A DNA stretch of 64,000 nucleotides from Ctenosaura bakeri (taxonomy: Eukaryota > Chordata > Lepidosauria > Squamata > Iguanidae). Position 1 is the stretch's first letter, and every line of letters begins with the position of its first letter. This document shows positions 56,726-64,000 of this stretch, one piece after another. The notes under the pieces are model-generated. The model saw nothing but the letters and a program-made list of their open reading frames with translations. It ran no database searches and was not told the DNA's origin. The DNA lies in NCBI GenBank assembly GCA_948474755.1, contig CAOLHI010001242.1:1-64000 (forward strand). Direction: 5' to 3'. A program made the translations under genes and the position numbers.

Positions 56726-58154
56726 TCATTAAAACTGGGTCCAACAACAGAAGAAATGCAGGAAAATAGATAGATGGATGGATGGACAGTCAGACTAAGC
56801 TATCCGGAAGAGAGAATTTCAGCAGTTTATCATCAGGGTAGGAAATATTTCACTGATGACATTCACTGGATTTAGAGCAGAAAATATGAACTTCTGACAG
56901 AGGTGAACTGCCTGGTCCACAGCTTCTTTAGGTGTTCTCTGGTAAATGACCAATGATGAGATCATTTAAAGGTATAGGGTATTTAAAGTTCTTTAACCTT
57001 TAACTGATCTTGCACAAAACTAAGTGTACACTTTGGAAGCTGTTGCATGGAATTCAGTTGTGTACCTACCCAGCAAGGTACTTTTGGTTCTTGGTGGAAA
57101 AAAGGTAAGAACCACACCTGGACCCATTCACTTTACTTTGCTGGAATGTTACCAATTGTACCCTTTCCACTTTGGAATTAAGACCCTGGGGAGAAAAAAA
57201 AAATCCTACCTTTGAGTTATACCAAGTGTTAAAGATTTTTTTTTGTTTTTTTAAAGGTTTTTTGCAGGGGAGGAGAAGTTGTTTCCTTGAACAGTGAGTG
57301 CCATAGGCAAAGTACCCTGGCTTTGCTAGTCTACTATGAATTTTGAGTAGACTATCTGTGCCTAGACATAGACCTTCTGAAAACTTGATCAGGATCAAGG
57401 AATACATTTGCAGTGAATATTAGGGCCACTGTCACTCTTTGCAGCTGATCACTGATGTTCATGTTCAGCTAAATAAGGGCAAAACCCTAGTAGCAGATGT
57501 TCTGGTCTACAAAGTCAATAGTGGAAGTCATGCAAAGTTGAAATATCTCCTAAGCTTTCAATTTCAGCAACTGTTCAGATAGCACAGTGAGCATTGGCTA
57601 AAAGTATGAGACACATGCTCAAATTGTTGGTGAGATAACATGTGTCATGTTGTTATGCACCCTGCCTCATTTCTTGTGGTTTGATGTTTCCTTCTCGGTC
57701 CCCTGTGATTATTGGTGCAAGATTTAAGAAAGTGCTGGAGTAGGGTCTACATTTTGTCACAGCAGATATGATGGAAGCAGAGAGTATAAGCTGGGTTGAA
57801 GTGTGACTTCTTTGTTGATCTTTCCAACAGCTTTATTGCAAGATAAATTTGCTTAAAAGAACAGCTTGGTCCTCTTAGGAGATGAAGCCTCTGATATCAC
57901 AGATCTGTCTGGGTACAGAACAGAGGGTTTAAACTCACTTGACTCTGGTCAACTTAGTTTCAAGACAAAAAACACGCCAGATACATTTTTGTACAGAGTA
58001 CAAAAATAATGCCTAAAAAAAAAGTGTGGATTTTTATGTTCTAGCATTTCCTTCCTGTTTTGATGCTTCTAAAAATCCTAGCTGGGATCAAAGTAATACA
58101 ATTTCAGTGAAATTAATTTTACCAGGAATAATAATAATATTATGTTGCTATTAT
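56726..58154. other. No recognised feature
   Basis: A (GATG)n scrap near 56769-56786. No gene or named repeat. Confidence 0.5.
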
Positions 58155-58282
58155 TTGATATCAAGGCAGCTTCAGTGTATGGCAAACCTATGAATGAGAA
58201 ATCTTCAAGAGCCCCAGACATCCAAAGCCCTGCTCAGATCTTGCAAACTCAGGGCTGTGGCTTCCTTTATTGAATCAAGCAT
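58155..58282 (-). mobile_element. Bov-B (RTE) LINE 3' end
   Basis: CAGCTTCAGTGTATGGCAAA CCTATGAATGAGAAATCTTC and CAGATCTTGCAAACTCAGGG CTGTGGCTTCC are the complement of the Bov-B 3' end seen at 31738 and 46720. Followed by a (CAT)n microsatellite at 58283-58317. Confidence 0.72.
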
Positions 58283-58284
58283 CG

Positions 58285-58317
<33 letters not shown>

Positions 58318-60045
58318 ATATTATCATCCTGCCCTTCTACATAAAAACAAACATTCTGACACATTCAAACAAATTACACGTGCACACCATCAGAAGTCAC
58401 AAATTACAGACATTTGATATAATGTGATAAAATGTTTAGTTTGCTGTGCGGCTATAATTTGTTTGTTCCTCCTTTAGACATTAGTGTTTGTGTTTTCTTT
58501 CTTTTTTTCTTTTTTTCCTAACTAGGGACACCCCATTCATGCTACAAAATCTTGTACAAGCTAATCTTGAGGGGGGAAAATCCAGGCTTATTGAAAAGCA
58601 GTTTCAGCTACCCTTGACATTTCTCTAAGGACAAACCACATAAGTGATTGGAGTATTGTTTTAGGTGAAATTCAATAATAATAGTAATTTAAGGATCTAG
58701 AATATTTCTGAGAAATTTCATGAGCCTTTTCCAACCTCGTTTTTTATTACCTCCAAGCTTTGCTAGTTCTTCTTGAAGATAAATCTCCATGTTTTCTCTG
58801 CATTTCCTTTGGGAAATCATTACTGCCTATAATGATGGTCAGAATCAGCATCTGCCAGGAGTCATGTGGTTTCTGTCATTCATGACTACAGAATGGATGA
58901 TAAAAGGGGGAAAATACCTTTCAGCATCCACCCCATACCGAACGTATTACATTCTCCCTCTAGGATCACAGACCACATGCTTCTGAATACTGTTGGGGAA
59001 AAACAGCAGCTTCTGCACTTGTTCTTGCTGCTCTCCTGTCCACTAGGGATGAGATGGCTTAGAGAAGGTTTAAGATCTTTCCTCTTCCTTTCCGACTTGC
59101 TTTTTCTTCTTCTGTCTGGTGCCTATCCCAAAAAGCGTTGGGGACAGATAACATTGTCTGGATCAGTCAGGGTTAATAAAGTGACTGCCCTCTGTTGTGA
59201 AAGTTCCTTTTCTTTTACAAGATTTAACCTTCTCTGCTCTCTCTCTTCCTGTTTGCTCTTTGAGGAGAGAAGATCGGCCACAACATGTTTCTTATATGTA
59301 CTTTTCCCTTTGAGATCAGTATAGAAAGGATCTGTTGCTATCCAGGAATATATTTCCTTAATAATAAATGTTCCTCCTATTGAGGATTCTAAACTTATTT
59401 TTCTGCCAGCAGTTTGATTCTTTCAAACTCACTATCCTGAAATGGGCAACTCCCCTGTGAAAGGAGTAAAGGCTCTAACATGCCTTTCATTCCAGTAATA
59501 ATCTCTCATGATCCATCCCTTCTAACAAATATCAGCTCCTTGAGAACAACAAGGCTGCTGTCCTCATGTCCTGCCTATGGGCTTCTCATAGCAGGCGTGT
59601 AAGGAAATCTAAATTACTTGTTCTCAACTAGACAGGCTGTTTCCACATGTCAGTATGATCTTTTGAGGGGTTTCTTAACCACCGTGAGATTTTTTGCTTT
59701 TATAATGAAAATGAAACACTGAGCACTTTTTGTTGTGGTTTCTTATGTTTGGTCAAATTGTCTCTCTACAAAATTTTGGTGTTTTTTTTTTTTCTACCCT
59801 TTGTGAAGCAAAGCAAACAAACACAGAGGAAAGACAGAAGGACGAGTTGGTTGATACTTTCTGGGTTTTTTTTTTAAAGTTTGCACAATTTATTCAGTTT
59901 GCATGCACGTTGTTCTCACAAATGCCAGTTCTCACAAATGCCAAAACTCTCTCAAAACAGATCAAAAATATACGTCTGCCTTGCAGGCAAAGGTTTGTGC
60001 ACACAAGAATAAGGCAGGTCGAATTTGGCATTACAGTCCCATAAG
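58318..60045. other. No recognised feature
   Basis: Unassigned sequence. It contains a 152-codon frame (58866-59324) that is leucine/serine-rich without a conserved pattern and lacks flanking splice or promoter evidence. Confidence 0.45.
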
Positions 60046-60132
60046 CATCTGGTTGAGCGCTGAGGGAAACAGGATGCTGGACTGGATAGGCTTTGGTCTG
60101 ACCTAATCCAGCAGGGCTCTTATGTTCTTAAG
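60046..60132 (+). mobile_element. CR1 LINE 3' UTR fragment
   Basis: GGAAACAGGATGCTGGACTG GATAGGC, then CCAGCAGGGCTCTTATGTTC matches the CR1 3' UTR of reptiles and birds. Confidence 0.75.
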
Positions 60133-60364
60133 TTGTCAGTTCCAACAAGGAGGCAGAACCAAGGCATTTCATCATTTTTTTGGTGTCAGCCTTGCAGAAA
60201 CAGGGAAGGGATATAGGGAAAGTTTAAAGTGTCCCTTTACTATGACTAGCTCCAGAGGCTGGCATATCAGGTACTTTCTGGGGGCCTTTCAAGGGTAGAA
60301 AGCTCATGGTCATAACATAGTTACTGTTTTCCTGGGTACAGAACAGAGGGTCTGTTGGTCCACT
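60133..60364. other. No recognised feature
   Basis: Short unassigned stretch. Confidence 0.5.
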
Positions 60365-60470
60365 TTTTCCGCTTCTTTTGAAATGTCCCAATTTCTTCTC
60401 CTCCTCCCACTTTCCTGCTTTATCCCCAGCTTACATCAGTTGCTGCAGACTGAGTTCAAAGTACAGTCTG
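60365..60470. repeat. Unnamed dispersed repeat, pair with 13740-13855
   Basis: CGCTTCTTTTGAAATGTCCC, then TCTCCTCCTCCCACTTTCC and GTTGCTGCAGACTGAGTTC are the counterparts of 13752-13850. The match may extend rightwards but cannot be followed by eye. Confidence 0.6.
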
Positions 60471-63074
60471 TCCTCTGTACAGCCTCCCTTTCCCATTCTC
60501 CTCCTCCCATTCCCCTGCATTCCTCACCCCAGGCTTGCAAGGTTTGTGTTTAAAATGGATGTTTTTTCCTTTCGAGTGAGCAAAGCCCCCCTCCACTGCT
60601 GGAGGTGTGTCCTCTCTGCCACTGGCTGCATGTTTTGCTGTGTAATGGTCAGGTGCTTTCTTTGCTCCTATCCCTCTCCTAAGGGAGAAATCTCAAGATG
60701 GCAAATGGAAGTTACTCGAAAGCCAGAACTCAGCACTCTGTTCTTCTCTGTCTGAGAGGAAAGTACCAGTAAGCCTTTTGCCTTGTCTTTTTCTCTCCCT
60801 CACCCTTGGAGTTCTGGGGCCAGATGCAAAGGAATCGGAGTTCAGAGGGGAATGGGAGAGGGACCTTGAGGGGATTTATTTGCAGTTTTTCCACTTTCAT
60901 GAGGTTTCTATGCCCCGAATCCTTATGAATGTATACGGGCCTTTGTACAAAGTTTTACTTGATTCATCAGGGGAGGAGACAGGAGGGGGCAGAATTTTGC
61001 TGTTTCCTGTAGACTCAGGGAAAAGCAAACAACTGCAACCTCTCTTAGCTTGTGCGTTCTACCTCATAATTATCTTTTGCCATTTGGATCACACTCTGCT
61101 GTTGCTTGGCCATATTTGTCCCAATTTTCATCTGTGAAATATTGGACAGTATGAAACACCCAAGAAAGTTAGAACCACTTGGAGAGAATTCTCAACCACT
61201 GGACTTTGCTTATTGCGAAGGAGGTAGTGATTGTCCCTTGCTGGTGATCCCTTGGAAAACCCAGAAAATTGTGGTGGTACTGTTTATGCTTTCTGTTACT
61301 GCTTTCAGGAATGGAGGGGCAGTGGTGAACCACCTCTCAAAATAGATTGTCAGCAAATTCTCTTGCCGCAGACACTGCCACATAAGTCTTGTCTTTTGAC
61401 TGGTGGCTATAAGGCCAACTAGTGTGGGGGTTAGCGTGGACTTTACTGATTCCTCAAACAAAATATTAAAGGAGCACACACCAATATTTGAGTAACGTCC
61501 TTTGCATATTTACTATTGATGGAATATATATAACAGAAAAATGGGAGTGAGGGGATATATACAACTTACCAACTGCTGTCAGCCAATAGCTAGATCCAAC
61601 TGCCTGTCTTCTTATTCTTCCTGAAAGGGGTACCCAGCATTCTTGTTTTCCTCTGCCTCTAAGTGTCAGAAAAGCTGTGCTGATTTTCTAAGCTAATTTA
61701 GATCATTTTGGTCTGTGAGCCAACAAATCACCATCCATATCATCAGTTTACCAACACAAGAAAACAAAAATTGCTTTCATTCGCTGTGCTTCTTCAAGCT
61801 CTCGCTCTGCAATTACTCTGGGGTTTTACTGGCCACCACGGAGGTCTGGAATAAAGAGCCGCAATGTGTGAAATCAAACAAATGGCAGCTTTGTCCTTTG
61901 GCGACCTCGAAGACTGGTGTCACAGTGATTATCTGCTCTTATGTCAACGTTACTTCAACAGAACCTCAGTGACAGTGAGAAAAGTGTTGGAAGGGCCAAG
62001 CATTGCCAAGTGGAGAGGAGGAGGAAGGGGAAAAATGCTGTGAAGGGATCATGCTATGCTTTACGGTAGAATCCTGAATCCTCTTGTTTCAAATAAGCTG
62101 TCATCCATGTCTGACTTAGTTGGTACTAGCTATTATATCTGATGTTGTCAACTTTTAAAGTGACTACTGTAGTTGCACCTTAGCAGGTGATGTAGATTTC
62201 TGTGTGGTGGAAAGTCAGGCTTGTGTCTCTTTGTTTCCAGACTTGTTTTCATGGGTCTTCCTATTATCAGGTCTGTTTCACAAGCAGAAGTGAGTGTCTG
62301 TGGGAATTGGGTGCTAGTTTTGCCAGGGAGCAGCAATGCTGTTAAGATCAGACTCTGAGGTATCAGTCTAGTGGCCCCAGCCCAACCCATTCCTAATAAT
62401 CATCAATGAAAGCAGGAAATGGGAAGAGTGACAACATGGTAGGAAACAAGTGTGGCATCAGCTCCTGATATAGGCATACCAGGGCAAAGGCTATCCCTTT
62501 GGGGGGAAAATAAGCAAGGTGGAAGTGCTGTGAACAAAGTATTTGCTAAAGTTCTGTCTTTCTGCAGAATTAAGTGAGATCTTGACTAGGTTCTACATGG
62601 TGGTCCATTTTTACAGACAGGCCTTCTGCTATAGGCTAAGTGGGCATTTTAATTTCCCATGATGACTCATGTACTCTTCCTGTGGGAGCAAAGTGAATAA
62701 ATAAAATGGTGCTTCACAGAAACAGCTTCTTGACCCAGAAATCCCAGAGTAGGTGTCAACTCTGGTAGGATCTTCTTCAGTGTGGTGAGCCCACCTACCC
62801 TCTGAGGGTGCAGAGTGCTAATGCTTGAAAGAAGCAGTACAGCCTACATGGGAATTTGAAGAGAATTGTTCTCCCCTTTTTACTATCCATTCTACAGCCC
62901 TGAGTGAAGGAAGCTATAAGATTGACTGGCAGTTTCTGCTATAGACCATCAGTGTGCACAGTTATCCTAAGTGGAGATAGAAAAAATATTTGACAACATT
63001 CCAAAAAATGGTCAAAAAGCACATTTTTTGAGCATTGGGAAACTGATGAGAAGAAACCTCAATTGATGAGAATC
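60471..63074. other. No recognised feature
   Basis: Frames of 119-125 codons at 60378-60755 and 60778-61137 show no domain. No named repeat recognised here. Confidence 0.45.
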
Positions 63075-63355
63075 TTCCCAGTTTGAGAATTATTCTGTAT
63101 TAAAATTTTCACATTCCTTTTTGCACAGATGACAGAATTTTCTGTGCGGAAACAAGATTTTCTTTGTAGAAAATGCTGTCACCTGTGGAGAAAATGCTGT
63201 CTTCTCTGCAAAGCAAGCAAGCAAACAATGTATGAATTTTGGACTTAGTAAATCTTTAGCTACAACATTTTTTTTCACAGAAAGAATTTTATACACAGAA
63301 TATAATAATTCTGCACAGACAGTGCTGTTTTCTGTGCAAAAATATGGTGTATGAA
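63075..63355. repeat. Unrecognised repeat, family R, copy 5
   Basis: TTTTGCACAGATGACAGAAT, TTTCTGTGCGGAAACAAGAT, GTAGAAAATGCTGTCACC, GAGAAAATGCTGTCTTCTC and TGCTGTTTTCTGTGCAAAAA. Block structure as in copies 1-4; the 3' module is not evident. Confidence 0.6.
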
Positions 63356-63363
63356 TTTGTATT

Positions 63364-63604
63364 ATTATGATTTATTTATTTATTATTTATTTGTATCCCG
63401 CCTGTCCATATGGATAGAGGTGGCGAACAACTTACAAATAGCATGTATTTCGATACATTTCTGTACATGCCCCCAACAAGCTGGGTACTCATTTTACCGA
63501 CCTACGGAAGGTTGGAAGGCTGAGTCAACCTTGGAGCCCGGCAGGATCGAACTCACAACCTTGTGGCTTGCAGTACTGGCATTTAACCACTGCGCCACCA
63601 GGAA
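63364..63604 (-). mobile_element. tRNA-derived SINE with TTTA-rich tail
   Basis: Reverse-strand copy. On the minus strand the head has GGTGGCGCAGTGGTTAAATG (A box) and GGTTGTGAGTTCGATCC (B box), then GACTCAGCCTTCCAACCTTC and GGTAAAATGAGTACCC, then an L2/CR1-like tail GGCGGGATACAAATAAATAA. A different family from the Sauria-type SINEs here. The 119-codon frame crossing it (63351-63710) is incidental. Confidence 0.85.
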
Positions 63605-64000
63605 TCGGAAAATACAAATAATTTCTGGAAACTGTGAAGTTTTACTTTCACACAACAGGAAGAAAATTGCTAAAATTATTCCTTGCTTCCTTCGAGAAGA
63701 CAAGGAGTGAAGAATATATCCTTAATCCTAACAGATGTATTTTATTTTGTGATCGTGCAGAGTGTTCATATTAAGAAGCTATGACTAATGACAATCGCCC
63801 TTAAGGACACACACACTGAATAGACATATTCTGTAAGAAGTTCCCCTTCAAAGTGGTGTTGAAGGCAAACATGTGGCCTTCCAGATGTTGTTGGGTTGCA
63901 ACTGCCTGCAGGCTGTCTGACATGTAATCAGTAGTGAGACATCAGAGGTGTCACAGTCCAATATCCTCTGTGTTATTGGTGGCTATATTCCCTATGTCTT
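63605..64000. other. Unassigned to the right edge
   Basis: 63868-63905 (CATGTGGCCTTCCAGATGTTG then GGGTTGCAACT) is a scrap of the TGGACTACAACTCCCA-type repeat. Otherwise nothing recognised. Confidence 0.45.

Noticed and set aside
15430..58317. Regular short repeats considered as CRISPR-like arrays
   Set aside because: They are microsatellites ((TG)n, (GAAA)n, (CAT)n and others) or internal repeats of mobile elements. The genome is plainly vertebrate.
58866..59324. 152-codon plus-strand frame
   Set aside because: Longest frame outside a repeat, but its Leu/Ser/Phe-rich translation shows no domain, regular hydrophobic pattern or flanking splice or promoter signal. A frame of this length is expected by chance in 64 kb.
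60378..61137. Two adjacent frames of 125 and 119 codons
   Set aside because: The first overlaps a dispersed repeat related to 13740-13855; neither has a domain or consistent codon pattern.

Overview
This window looks like ordinary squamate reptile (lizard or snake) nuclear DNA; an iguanian lizard is my best guess but the species cannot be fixed from sequence alone. The evidence is the mixture of repeats: CR1 LINEs whose 3' end is an ATTCTATG-type octamer repeat, 5'-truncated L1, several Bov-B (RTE) 3' ends, tRNA-derived SINEs of the Sauria SINE type, 5S rRNA-derived SINEs, a SPIN-like hAT element, solo LTRs and several families of fold-back MITEs. I find no host protein-coding gene, no exon I would defend, and no tRNA, rRNA or other RNA gene apart from SINE heads. 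Nearly every open frame is short and falls on a repeat or in unremarkable AT-rich intergenic or intronic sequence.

Layout. 1-183 is a short direct repeat. 295-2077 is a three-level nest: a ~200 bp palindromic MITE split by an 872 bp solo LTR (4 bp duplication), itself split by a 697 bp SPIN-like hAT element (8 bp duplication) with a GC-rich core. 6164-6583 is the first of four ~400-530 bp MITEs sharing GGCCCTTTC termini. 7231-10267 is a reverse-strand CR1 LINE with recognisable reverse transcriptase, broken by two frameshifts, one stop and a clean 799 bp L1 insertion with a perfect 15 bp target duplication; a 5S-SINE abuts its upstream end. 13551-15074 holds 5S-SINEs, a 300 bp hAT MITE with 8 bp duplication and a Sauria-type SINE. 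15410-15835 is the first of five copies of an unrecognised repeat built on TTTTCTGTGCAGAAAA-like blocks.

The middle (16.5-35 kb) is mostly plain sequence. It contains a second nest at 22860-24660 (L1 split by a SINE, split by a solo LTR), where 25 bp of the LTR end also occurs as a perfect inverted copy 40 bp upstream. 35534-37551 packs two GC-rich MITEs, a ~200 bp palindromic MITE and ~138 bp tandem repeats; the last three lie within a candidate Helitron.

The right half (37.8-64 kb) holds a 5S-SINE, more copies of the uncharacterised repeat, further SINEs, Bov-B and CR1 3' ends, two pogo/Tigger-like MITEs (with 28921-29307), two more solo LTRs, and a tRNA SINE near the right edge.

Nothing forms an operon-like or functional gene system. 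The value of the window is as a stratigraphic record of transposition, with several internally datable nests and a few repeat families I cannot name.
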